A stretch of DNA of 13,739 bases from CAZIMM01 sp964540415 (GCA_964540415.1 CAZIMM010000054.1:1-13739); one strand, 5' to 3'; shown: positions 6,835 to 13,692, counted from the stretch's first letter. Notes: generated by a model not told the origin, from the letters alone. Numbers and translations: made by a program.

Positions 6835-6836
6835 AC

Positions 6837-7979
6837 TTATATTGCCTGATAATTGCCCAGAAATGAAAAGCTCTCACAGGTGCGATCAAGCTCCTCAAGC
6901 ATAGGCAGAACACCCTCGTCGCGCACACAGGCGTCAAGCTCAATGTAGAAGATGAACTCGAAATTTCTGCCGGTTACGGGGCAGCTTTCAAGCTTGAGCA
7001 TATTGATTCCGCTGGCGGAGAACATCGAAAGCACGTCCACAAGCGCGCCGGGCTTGTTCGGGCAGGCGAGTACAAGGCTGATTCTGTCCGAGCCGGCGTA
7101 AATCGCGGGGCTTTTAGTGATGAGGATGAATTTTGTGTAGTTGTTGTCGCTGTTCTGAATGTCGCTTTCGAGCACCTCAAGGCCGTAAAGCTCGGCGCAG
7201 GAGTGCCCGGCAATCGCCGCCGCGTGCCCGTCCGGGCAGCAGGCGACCTCCTTTGCGGCAACCGCGGTGTTGGAGCAGGGAGTAACCTTGACCTTTCCGC
7301 CGAGATTGCCCAGAAACTCGGAGCACTGGCCGAGCGCCTGTTCATGTGAGATGATTTCAGTAATATCCGCAAGCCTCGCACCTTTTTTTGCAAGCAGCTC
7401 GTGCCGAATGTTCAGCTGGCAGGAACGGACGATTGAAAAGCTCTTTTTTTGCAGAAGCTCATATACGGAGCGTACCGAGCCGTATGTGTTGTTTTCAATC
7501 GGGACAACGCCGAATTTGCACAGCCCCGATTCAACCGCGTCGAACACCGCTTCGAATGTTTTGACATACAGAATGTCGCCGTCCGGCAGAAGCTTGTCGC
7601 ACGCCTGCTGAGAGTTGGAGCCCTCAGCACCCTGGCAGGCAACGCTGCCGTTTTTCGGGAACAGCACCTCGGCCGGCAGTAGAGCCTCGCTGATAACTTT
7701 GCGCGTTTTGCTGTCGCCGTGTGCACACAGCTCTCTCTGGTGCGCCTTTGAAAGGCTGATGAGTGTTGAAAACAGCTTGCCCGCGTAGCCCTCAAAGCCG
7801 GGCGCATTCTCTCTGATTCGCTTGAGAAGGGCGCGCTCTCTTTCTCTGTCTGTTATAGGGAGAGAACACTCGGCTTTGTATGCCGCAACCTCACCCGCAA
7901 GCTCCATGCGCTCGAGGAAAAGAGCGAGAATTTCGTCGTCTACTCCGTTGATTTTCGTTCTGATTTCATTGATGTCCAT
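6837..7979 (-). CDS. pheA: bifunctional chorismate mutase - prephenate dehydratase (P-protein) with ACT domain
   Basis: A 380-residue protein. Residues 1-about 88 are an AroQ-class chorismate mutase; the active-site set of the E. coli enzyme is conserved (R7, R24, K35, D44, R47, E48, S77, Q81). Residues about 105-290 are prephenate dehydratase, with E162-N-N-T-Y-G-S-V, S211-H-E-Q-A-L-G-Q-C and N280-Y-T-K-F284; most PheA proteins have T-R-F, here T-K-F. Residues about 298-376 are an ACT regulatory domain with G311-A-L-V. The Phe-binding E-S-R-P motif reads E331-S-C-P334. The enzyme makes prephenate and then phenylpyruvate; the mutase part is the only one in the window, so it also feeds TyrA. 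GGAGG lies 9 nt before the ATG at 7979, and the gene overlaps the aroC end by 14 nt. Confidence 0.96.
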   Translation of the reverse strand: MDINEIRTKINGVDDEILALFLERMELAGEVAAYKAECSLPITDRERERALLKRIRENAPGFEGYAGKLFSTLISLSKAHQRELCAHGDSKTRKVISEALLPAEVLFPKNGSVACQGAEGSNSQQACDKLLPDGDILYVKTFEAVFDAVESGLCKFGVVPIENNTYGSVRSVYELLQKKSFSIVRSCQLNIRHELLAKKGARLADITEIISHEQALGQCSEFLGNLGGKVKVTPCSNTAVAAKEVACCPDGHAAAIAGHSCAELYGLEVLESDIQNSDNNYTKFILITKSPAIYAGSDRISLVLACPNKPGALVDVLSMFSASGINMLKLESCPVTGRNFEFIFYIELDACVRDEGVLPMLEELDRTCESFSFLGNYQAI

Positions 7980-9060
7980 GTTGATTGTCCTCCAAAATCA
8001 TGTCAAGAAGCACCAGGGCAGCCACCGCTTCAACAACCGGAACTGCGCGTTGGGCAATGCACGGATCGTGCCTGCCGCGGATGCTGAGTTTCGTGCTTTT
8101 CATTTCAGACAGGCTGATGCTGTCCTGTTCACGGGCGATTGACGGCGTAGGCTTGATTGCCGTGCGAAAAACCAGAGGCATGCCGTTTGTGATTCCGCCG
8201 AGAATACCGCCGCAGTTGTTCGAGTTGATGCGAATTTTGCCGTTCTCGGCGCTGTAGCCGTCGTTGTTTTCGGATCCGCGCATACGCGACCCCGCAAAGC
8301 CCGAACCGAACTCCACACCCTTGACAGCGGGTATACCGAACAGCACGGCGGCAAGCCTGTTTTCAACTCCGCCGAACATCGGCTCGCCCAGTCCCGGAGA
8401 AAGGCCGACGGCGGCGCATTCAATGATGCCTCCGACGGAATCACCGTCCTTTGCCGCTCCGAGCACGGCGGCACACATTTTTTCGCCGGCGGAATCATCA
8501 ATCACGGGCAGATCCTTTGCCGCAATTTGTTCAAAAAGCGTCACGTCGGGCAGCAGAGGAAAGCTCTTGTCCGCAATTCCGGCAATTTCGGAGATGTGAG
8601 CTCCGACAAATATCCCGCGTCTTGCGAGAATCTGCTTTGCGATTCCGCCTGCTGCGCAAAGCGGTGCGGTGAGCCTGCCGGAAAAGTGTCCGCCTCCGCG
8701 CATATCGGCCTTGCCGGACCATTTGAGAAAGGCAGTCAAATCCGCGTGACCGGGGCGCGGCGTGTCGGCAAGTAAAGCGTAATCCGCGGAGCGCACGTTT
8801 CGGTTATCGATAATTGCGCACAGCGGTGAGGCAACGGTGATTCCGTTCTCCACTCCGGAGATAAACCGGGGGATGTCTGCTTCGCTCCTTGCCGTTGAGA
8901 GCGCATTTTTGCCGCCCCTGCGCCTGTCCATGAAGCTGCAAAGCTCATCAGTGTCAATATTCTCGCCCGCCGGAAACCCGTCCGCAACAACGCCGACAGC
9001 CTCGCCGTGGGATTGACCGAAAACGGTGATTTTCAGTTTGTTTCCGAATTCAGATGACAT
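7966..9060 (-). CDS. aroC: chorismate synthase
   Basis: A 364-residue enzyme that eliminates phosphate from EPSP to give chorismate, step 7, using reduced FMN. Family signatures are clear: F-G-Q-S-H18-G near the N-terminus, R-R-R-G-G (46-50), R102-P-G-H105-A-D, M-R121-G-G-G-H-F-S-G-R129, G-G-I-L-G-G-I-T-N-G (284-293) and the C-terminal R330-H-D-P. Length is standard. ATG at 9060 has GGGAGG 8 nt upstream; the start overlaps the aroA end by 11 nt. Whether the enzyme is monofunctional (needing an external flavin reductase) or bifunctional cannot be told from the sequence. Confidence 0.97.
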   Translation of the reverse strand: MSSEFGNKLKITVFGQSHGEAVGVVADGFPAGENIDTDELCSFMDRRRGGKNALSTARSEADIPRFISGVENGITVASPLCAIIDNRNVRSADYALLADTPRPGHADLTAFLKWSGKADMRGGGHFSGRLTAPLCAAGGIAKQILARRGIFVGAHISEIAGIADKSFPLLPDVTLFEQIAAKDLPVIDDSAGEKMCAAVLGAAKDGDSVGGIIECAAVGLSPGLGEPMFGGVENRLAAVLFGIPAVKGVEFGSGFAGSRMRGSENNDGYSAENGKIRINSNNCGGILGGITNGMPLVFRTAIKPTPSIAREQDSISLSEMKSTKLSIRGRHDPCIAQRAVPVVEAVAALVLLDMILEDNQHGHQ

Positions 9061-10300
9061 TTATTTTACCTCCCAAAGCAGCAAAATCCTCGAAAAATCC
9101 GGGATATGATTTATTGACGGCTTCAGCCGATTTAATAATTACCGGCTCCCGGCACGCTGTTGCCGCAACAGCGGCAGCCATAACAATCCGATGGTCATTG
9201 AAGCTTTCAACCGTGCCGCCCCGAAGCCCTGTGCCGCGCACAATGAGACCGTCGTCCGTTTCGTGTGCAATGCCGCCGAGAGAACATATCATTTCACGGC
9301 AGGAGCTGAGCCTGTCGCTTTCCTTGAGGCGCAGCCTTGCTCCGCCGGTGAAAACCGTTTCACCCGAAGCAAAGGCGGAGAGTACGCACAGCGCGGGGAG
9401 CATATCAGGGATTCCCTCAAGATTTATATGTGCGGACTTCAAGCCCTGCGAGCTGACGCTCACGCAGCCGTTTTCCGCTTCCGGAATTGCCGCAAACTCC
9501 GGAAGGATGTTCATAATCTCTCTGTCCCCCTGCACGGACATCATGTCAAGTCCGTTTACGGAAACTTTGCTTCCGAGCGCCGCTGCCGTGAGAAAAAACG
9601 CGGCATTTGACCAGTCGCCTTCAACGCGGACAGTGCCGGGTGAAATGTATTTTTGCCGCCCTTCAACCGAATATCCTCTTTGTGTGCGGACGGCCTTCAC
9701 CCCGAAAAGTGAAAGCGCGTGCAATGTGATGTCAATATAGCCCGCAGACTCCGGCTTTGTTGTCAGCTTTATTTCAGAGTCGCCGTCCAACAGCGGCAGG
9801 GCGAGCAGCAGCCCCGTGATATACTGCGAGCTGATGTTGCCGGGCAGCTCGAAAACTCCGGGCTTTAGCCCGCCCGAAACATTCAGGGGCAGAGTGCCGG
9901 AAGAAAACACCGCTCCCGCACGGGAGAGAGTGTCGAGCAGCTCCCCGATAGGGCGCTGCGGCAGTCTGCCGCAGCCTGTGAAAGAGGCATCTCCGAGTGC
10001 TGCCGCAACAGGCAGAAGAAAGCGCAGCGTTGAGCCGCTTTCCGCACAGTCAAGCAGCGGATTCTCCGGGCGACGCGCAATCGGTGTAACCAGTATGAAG
10101 TCACCCTTGCGCTCAACAAGCGCTCCGAGGGCTTCAAGGCAGGCAGCTGTAGCGTCAATGTCCGACGAGGTGCGGGGCATCTTGATTTTTGTCGGCCGGT
10201 CTGCCAGAGCGGCGCAGATGAGCAGACGGTGCGCCTCGGATTTTGACGGTATCGCGCCGACTGTGCCGGACAGAGCGCCCGGAAAAACCCTGACTGTCAT
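9050..10300 (-). CDS. aroA: 3-phosphoshikimate 1-carboxyvinyltransferase (EPSP synthase)
   Basis: A 416-residue enzyme that joins phosphoenolpyruvate to shikimate-3-phosphate, step 6. Motifs: P-S-K20-S21-E-A-H-R25 (shikimate-3-phosphate site), E87-S-G-S-T-L-R93-F (PEP loop), R-P-I-G (116-119), S-S-Q-Y-I-T-G (157-163), G-D-W-S-N-A-A-F-F (228-236), D299 in G-I-P-D-M, K326-E327-S-D-R330 and N368-D-H-R371. The PEP loop is E-S-G-S-T-L-R-F, different from N-A-G-T-A-M-R-P of the E. coli type, so it is not a classical class I enzyme. ATG at 10300 overlaps the aroB stop by 4 nt (ATGA). Confidence 0.97.
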   Translation of the reverse strand: MTVRVFPGALSGTVGAIPSKSEAHRLLICAALADRPTKIKMPRTSSDIDATAACLEALGALVERKGDFILVTPIARRPENPLLDCAESGSTLRFLLPVAAALGDASFTGCGRLPQRPIGELLDTLSRAGAVFSSGTLPLNVSGGLKPGVFELPGNISSQYITGLLLALPLLDGDSEIKLTTKPESAGYIDITLHALSLFGVKAVRTQRGYSVEGRQKYISPGTVRVEGDWSNAAFFLTAAALGSKVSVNGLDMMSVQGDREIMNILPEFAAIPEAENGCVSVSSQGLKSAHINLEGIPDMLPALCVLSAFASGETVFTGGARLRLKESDRLSSCREMICSLGGIAHETDDGLIVRGTGLRGGTVESFNDHRIVMAAAVAATACREPVIIKSAEAVNKSYPGFFEDFAALGGKINVI

Positions 10301-11364
10301 TTTAAAACCCCGATTCCCGCCTCATAGATTTCCTCAAGCTCGTTTAATGTGACGGAAACAAGTCCGCACCGGCCGATGTCGAAGGGAATGACTGCGGTGA
10401 TTTTTTCGCGTGTGCGCTTTTTGTCGTTGATTGCCTGTGCCGCAAGCTCCTTTGCGGAAAATGATGTTGTGACCGGCAGTGAATTTCCGGCAATTGTGTT
10501 TTCAATTCTTTCAGCGTCGGAAAGGCTCATTTTGCCGAGCCGTGCGGCGGCGCGTGCCATGATTGCAGTGCCTGCCGCTACGGCGTGACCGTGAGACACG
10601 GTGTATCCGCTGAGCTTTTCAATTGCGTGCGCCGGAGTGTGGCCGAGGTTGAGCAGCTTGCGCTCGCCCCTTTCAAACTCATCCGCCTCAACAATTTTTC
10701 CCTTGTAGGAAACGCACCGAGCAACAACTTCATTTATCTGACTGCGCACGTTTCCGCTTTCAAAGATGTCAAAGAGGGCAGCGTCACCCAGAATCGCCGT
10801 TTTGATGCCCTCCGCCGCACCGTCGTCAAAGACCTCCGGCGGAAGGGTGGAAAAGGTGTCGGTGTCGCAGATAACTGCCTTGGGCTGAACAAAAAGTCCG
10901 GCAAGGTTCTTTCCCTGCGCAAGGTCAATTGCAGTTTTTCCTCCCACCGAGGAATCAACCGCCGCGAGCAGGGTTGTCGGCAGCTGAACGCAGGCGATGC
11001 CCCTCATGTAGCAGCCGGAAGCAAAGCCGGTTATGTCGCCTGTCACTCCTCCGCCCAGAGCTGCTGCGCAGTCCTCGCGTGTAAGTCCGCTTCGGGCAAA
11101 GAACTCAAGAATATCCGAAAGAACAGTAATATTTTTTGACTTTTCTCCGGCTGGAATAACAAAGCTCACGGTTTCGTATCCTGCCGAATTCAGTGAGCCG
11201 AGCGCTGTTTCAAGGTACAGCGGAGCGACGTTGCTGTCCGTCACAACCGCGATTTTGCCGCTTATCCCCGATCTCTTCAGCCCTTCACCGCAGCCCGGGA
11301 GCAGGCCGCTGCCTGCTTCAATGTTGTAACCGCCGCCGACGGCAATGTGTATCACGTTTTTCAT
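10297..11364 (-). CDS. aroB: 3-dehydroquinate synthase
   Basis: A 355-residue, NAD- and divalent-metal-dependent enzyme that cyclises DAHP to 3-dehydroquinate, step 2. Signatures: A-L-G-G-G-V-T-G-D110, P-T-T-L-L-A-A-V-D-S-S-V-G-G-K143, D-G-A-A-E185-G-I-K with the first metal ligand, L-N-L-G-H242-T and S-H258-G-H260-A-V-A-A-G with the others, and D314-K-K-R. The segment after G-H-T reads P-A-H where most AroB read F-G-H or x-G-H, a small deviation. ATG at 11364 shares one base with the tyrA stop (TGATG), and GGAGG lies 6 nt upstream. Confidence 0.97.
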   Translation of the reverse strand: MKNVIHIAVGGGYNIEAGSGLLPGCGEGLKRSGISGKIAVVTDSNVAPLYLETALGSLNSAGYETVSFVIPAGEKSKNITVLSDILEFFARSGLTREDCAAALGGGVTGDITGFASGCYMRGIACVQLPTTLLAAVDSSVGGKTAIDLAQGKNLAGLFVQPKAVICDTDTFSTLPPEVFDDGAAEGIKTAILGDAALFDIFESGNVRSQINEVVARCVSYKGKIVEADEFERGERKLLNLGHTPAHAIEKLSGYTVSHGHAVAAGTAIMARAAARLGKMSLSDAERIENTIAGNSLPVTTSFSAKELAAQAINDKKRTREKITAVIPFDIGRCGLVSVTLNELEEIYEAGIGVLK

Positions 11365-12200
11365 CAGTATCCTCCGGCAAGGCTTTTCTTCTCTCTGCCG
11401 TCCTTCAGAAGGGCACGCAGAGCTTCCGTGTCGCTGCTTTGCAGAGCGTCAAGATATTCGGTGAGATTGTCAATGAAAATGCTCAGCTCTTCAACGAGAC
11501 AATCGGAATTCTTAAAAAACAGCTCAGTCCACATAGTCTCGTCAAGAAAGGCGACGCGAGTCATGTCTCTGAAGCTTCCCGCAGAAAAACCGCGCTGACG
11601 CAGAGCGGACGGAGATTTGATGTAGGCGCTCGACACGATGTGGGCGAGCTGGGAGGTGTAGGCAATGATTCTATCATGCTCCTCCGGCGAGGAATAAACC
11701 ACGCGGGAAAAGCCGATGTCGGTAAAAAGGCTGTCAAGCATTTCAAGTGTTTCGGGGTGCGTGCGTTCATCCGGGGTGAGAATCATCGGAGCGCCTTCGA
11801 AAAGGCTGTCCGACGCATTTGCAAAGCCGCCGCGCTCCTTGCCTGCCATCGGGTGGCCGCCGATATATGAAAACCCCGCGTTCCGCGCAATTTCGCGCAT
11901 GGGTTCGCAAACTGCACGCTTGACTCCGCAAAGGTCAATCACAACCGCGTTTTTGCCGATGCCGCCACTTGCCGCGCGAAGCCAGCCGACTGCTGCGTCG
12001 GGACACAGTGCGATAAACACAACGTCGCACAGCGGCAGGGTGTCGCCGTGAAGCTCCGCGTCGATTGCGCCGCACATTCTTGCAAGCAGCATGGTTTCAC
12101 TGTTGATGTCCGCGCCGTAAACCGTGTGCGCGGTGTGAGCTTTTATGCTTTTTGCCATTGAGCCGCCGATGAGACCCAATCCGACAACGCCGATGTTCAT
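11364..12200 (-). CDS. tyrA: prephenate dehydrogenase, ACT-less
   Basis: A 278-residue enzyme that oxidatively decarboxylates prephenate to 4-hydroxyphenylpyruvate for tyrosine. Rossmann loop G7-L-G-L-I-G-G-S14 with D31 at the end of the second strand, suggesting NAD rather than NADP. Catalytic and substrate segments: G-G-H116-P-M-A-G-K-E, S183-Q-L-A-H187 and S-F-R-D-M-T-R215. Unlike the roughly 370-residue Bacillus enzyme there is no C-terminal ACT domain, so direct tyrosine feedback on this protein is not expected from that route. ATG at 12200 overlaps the aroF stop by 4 nt (ATGA), with GGAGGAG just upstream. It lacks its own chorismate mutase and so depends on prephenate from PheA. Confidence 0.96.
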   Translation of the reverse strand: MNIGVVGLGLIGGSMAKSIKAHTAHTVYGADINSETMLLARMCGAIDAELHGDTLPLCDVVFIALCPDAAVGWLRAASGGIGKNAVVIDLCGVKRAVCEPMREIARNAGFSYIGGHPMAGKERGGFANASDSLFEGAPMILTPDERTHPETLEMLDSLFTDIGFSRVVYSSPEEHDRIIAYTSQLAHIVSSAYIKSPSALRQRGFSAGSFRDMTRVAFLDETMWTELFFKNSDCLVEELSIFIDNLTEYLDALQSSDTEALRALLKDGREKKSLAGGY

Positions 12201-13216
12201 TCGCTCTCCTCCATTGATTTCATAAAGCCGTGTATGGCAATCAATTTGTGTGCAAGTGAGTCAAAGGTTGAAGGGTTCAGTGACTGCGGACCGTCGCACC
12301 ACGCGTGAGCGGGGTCATTGTGCACCTCGAGCATAAGTCCGTCCGCACCGCCGGCAACCGCCGCCAGCGAGAGAGAGGGCACAAGAGCGGATTTTCCGGT
12401 TGCATGGCTCGGGTCAATAATAATCGGAAAATGTGTGAGCTTCTTGAGCACCGGTATCGCCGCGAGGTCAAGGGTGTTTCGGGTGTAGGTTTCAAAGGTG
12501 CGTATCCCTCGCTCGCACAGAAGGATGTTGCAGTTGCCCTCGCTCATAACATATTCGGCGCTCATCAGCCATTCCTCGTATGTGGCGCTCATGCCGCGCT
12601 TGAGCATAACGGGCTTGCTCTGCGCCCCAAGCTCCTTGAGCAGGTTGAAATTCTGCATGTTGCGTGTGCCGACCTGGATTATGTCCACGTCCTCAAACAG
12701 AGGAAGCTGTGAAATTTCCATGATTTCGGTAATTATCGGAAGCCCTGTTTCCTTCCGTGCGAGCTTGAGCAGGTCAAGACCGGCAGAACCGAGCCCCTGG
12801 AAGGAATAGGGAGAGGTGCGAGGCTTGAATGCGCCTCCGCGCAGAACCGTCGCGCCGCTTGCCTTGACAGCCTTTGCAACAGCCACCATCTGCTCCTCGG
12901 ACTCAACAGAGCAGGGCCCTGCCATGATTGTCAGTGTGCCGCCGCCGATTTGAGTGTTGCCGACCTTGATTACAGTGTCCGACGGATGAAATTTGCGGTT
13001 GGCGTTTTTATACGGCTCCTGAACACGCCGCACGTCCTCGACCATGTCCAGGGCGGCAATCAGGTCCATGTCGAGCTTTGAGGTGTCGCCGACAAGTCCG
13101 AGAATCATGCTCGAATGTCCGATGCTTGAATGAACCTGAATATTCTTGCTTTCAAGCCATTTCTTCAGATGCTCGAGCTGCTGGGGATCCGGATTTTTTT
13201 TAAGAATTACTATCAT
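12197..13216 (-). CDS. aroF: 3-deoxy-7-phosphoheptulonate (DAHP) synthase with N-terminal regulatory domain
   Basis: A 339-residue enzyme that condenses phosphoenolpyruvate and erythrose-4-phosphate, the committing step of the pathway. It has the architecture and almost the length of the Thermotoga-type (Ibeta) enzyme: a ferredoxin-like N-terminal domain (about 1-70), then a TIM barrel. Barrel motifs: A-G-P-C102-S-V-E-S, G-G-A-F-K131-P-R-T-S-P-Y, Q-V-G-T-R-N-M-Q-N-F, L-K206-R-G, C-E-R-G-I-R-T, D-P-S-H271-A-T-G-K and L-E297-V-H-N-D-P. The four metal ligands are C102, H271, E297 and D308. In the Thermotoga enzyme the N-terminal domain mediates inhibition by Tyr and Phe. Start ATG at 13216 is supported by GGGAGG 8 nt upstream; an upstream in-frame extension would run into the attenuator terminator. 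First structural gene of the operon. Confidence 0.96.
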   Translation of the reverse strand: MIVILKKNPDPQQLEHLKKWLESKNIQVHSSIGHSSMILGLVGDTSKLDMDLIAALDMVEDVRRVQEPYKNANRKFHPSDTVIKVGNTQIGGGTLTIMAGPCSVESEEQMVAVAKAVKASGATVLRGGAFKPRTSPYSFQGLGSAGLDLLKLARKETGLPIITEIMEISQLPLFEDVDIIQVGTRNMQNFNLLKELGAQSKPVMLKRGMSATYEEWLMSAEYVMSEGNCNILLCERGIRTFETYTRNTLDLAAIPVLKKLTHFPIIIDPSHATGKSALVPSLSLAAVAGGADGLMLEVHNDPAHAWCDGPQSLNPSTFDSLAHKLIAIHGFMKSMEESE

Positions 13217-13235
13217 GTTGTTTTCCTCCCGAATT

Positions 13236-13269
13236 AAAAAAACGCCCACAGCCGATTGGCTGCGGGCGT
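13236..13269 (-). terminator. attenuator terminator before aroF
   Basis: On the minus strand ACGCCCGCAGCC (13269-13258), loop AAUC, GGCUGUGGGCGU (13253-13242), then six U (13241-13236). It is a 12-bp, one-wobble stem placed between the leader-peptide gene and the SD of aroF, so it can only act on the operon transcript from the upstream promoter. Confidence 0.92.
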
Positions 13270-13293
13270 GAAGTTGATTGTTTACTTACACCT

Positions 13294-13392
13294 TCACGTT
13301 CTCTCGGCGCAACCGGCAAAAGACCTGCTCTCAAAATAGAAAGCAAATCCAAAGTAATAGCCGTATTCATTTGGACGGGCAAGTGTAGACAA
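13294..13392 (-). CDS. Tyr/Phe-rich leader peptide of the aromatic operon
   Basis: A 32-codon gene. The TTG start (13392-13390) lies 8 nt after AGGAG and about 26 nt from the predicted transcript start. The core is N8-E-Y-G-Y-Y-F-G-F-A-F-Y-F20, so residues 10-20 hold eight aromatic residues out of eleven; a ninth, F25, follows. In all there are four Tyr and five Phe and no Trp. The UGA stop (13296-13294) comes 25 nt before the terminator stem. The peptide itself is probably without function; its translation rate would report the level of charged tRNA-Tyr and tRNA-Phe. The TTG start is unusual for an attenuator leader and would lower initiation; no in-frame ATG or GTG is available. It is too short to be found by usual gene callers. 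Confidence 0.85.
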   Translation of the reverse strand: MSTLARPNEYGYYFGFAFYFESRSFAGCAERT

Positions 13393-13424
13393 AGAAAAAA
13401 CTCCTGTCAGATTTGTTAGTCTGT

Positions 13425-13453
13425 ATTATATCACGTGGTTTTGGAAATATCAA
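13425..13453 (-). promoter_or_regulatory. promoter of the aromatic operon
   Basis: On the minus strand TTGATA (13453-13448), 17 bases and a perfect TATAAT (13430-13425). The transcript should start near 13418. This is one of the two best promoters in the window, as expected for an operon controlled after initiation by attenuation. Confidence 0.85.
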
Positions 13454-13512
13454 GGGCTTGAAAAAATTTTTTTACGCCGGAGCGAAGCAAATGATTTTTA
13501 TTTGCAAAACAC

Positions 13513-13541
13513 TTGATTTTTTGCACACGTTGTAGTATAAT
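13513..13541 (+). promoter_or_regulatory. promoter of the tRNA-Ser gene
   Basis: TTGATT (13513-13518), 17 bases and TATAAT (13536-13541), about 28 bp before the mature tRNA 5' end. It is divergent from the operon promoter, with about 60 bp of A/T-rich DNA between the two -35 boxes. Confidence 0.8.
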
Positions 13542-13569
13542 CCCTTGCGTACCGTTTGTGAGTATACAT

Positions 13570-13661
13570 GGAGAGTTGTCCGAGATGGTCTAAGGAGCAC
13601 GACTGGAAATCGTGTAATGGTCTAAAGCCATTCGAGGGTTCGAATCCCTTGCTCTCCGCCA
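13570..13661 (+). tRNA. tRNA-Ser (anticodon GGA), CCA encoded
   Basis: Acceptor stem GGAGAGU (13570-13576) pairs with GCUCUCC (13651-13657), followed by discriminator G and an encoded CCA. The anticodon stem CACGA/UCGUG encloses the loop CUGGAAA, giving anticodon GGA, which reads UCC and UCU. A long variable arm (AUGGUC..GCCAU) and the T arm GAGGG-UUCGAAU-CCCUU complete a type II (class II) tRNA as expected for serine. Confidence 0.97.
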
Positions 13662-13667
13662 AAAAAA

Positions 13668-13689
13668 GCAGCCGCAAGGCTGCTTTTTT
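13668..13689 (+). terminator. intrinsic terminator of tRNA-Ser
   Basis: GCAGCC (13668-13673), loop GCAA, GGCTGC (13678-13683) and six T (13684-13689), preceded by an A-run, so it may also work in the opposite direction. Confidence 0.93.
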
Positions 13690-13692
13690 CAA

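Larger units (their letters stand above)
13217..13418 (-). promoter_or_regulatory. transcription attenuator of the aromatic operon (Tyr/Phe leader)
   Basis: The transcribed leader (about 200 nt) contains, in order: the leader-peptide gene; a 12-bp hairpin inside its aromatic codons (13339-13350 with 13321-13332, loop 13333-13338, several G-U pairs); arm 2, GCCGGUUGCG (13317-13308), located in codons 26-29; a hairpin CGUGAAG/CUUCACG (13298-13292 with 13273-13267); and the terminator. Arm 2 can pair with the terminator's left half: GCCG with CGGC (13254-13251) and GUUGCG with CGCAGC (13264-13259), with a CAAU bulge. That pairing excludes the terminator. A ribosome held at the Tyr/Phe codons leaves arm 2 free and favours read-through; a ribosome reaching the UGA at 13296-13294 should cover much of arm 2 and allow termination. 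The sequences are seen; the mechanism is inferred from known trp/phe-type attenuators. Confidence 0.82.

Noticed and set aside
9054..9740. Long plus-strand frames opposite aroA, aroB, aroC and aroF
   Set aside because: They lie fully antisense to genes with complete catalytic motifs and have no own SD or promoter.
13200..13382. Open frame of about 56-60 codons on the minus strand crossing the attenuator terminator and the aroF start
   Set aside because: It lacks an SD at its possible starts, has no family resemblance and overlaps the terminator, SD and start of aroF. The aromatic-rich frame beside it has an SD, a start and a sensible stop.
13217..13418. T-box, TRAP site or other riboswitch in the aroF leader
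   Set aside because: No T-box core (GGGUGG-ACCGCG-like) and no series of spaced GAG/UAG triplets is visible; the Tyr/Phe peptide frame and competing stems explain the leader better.
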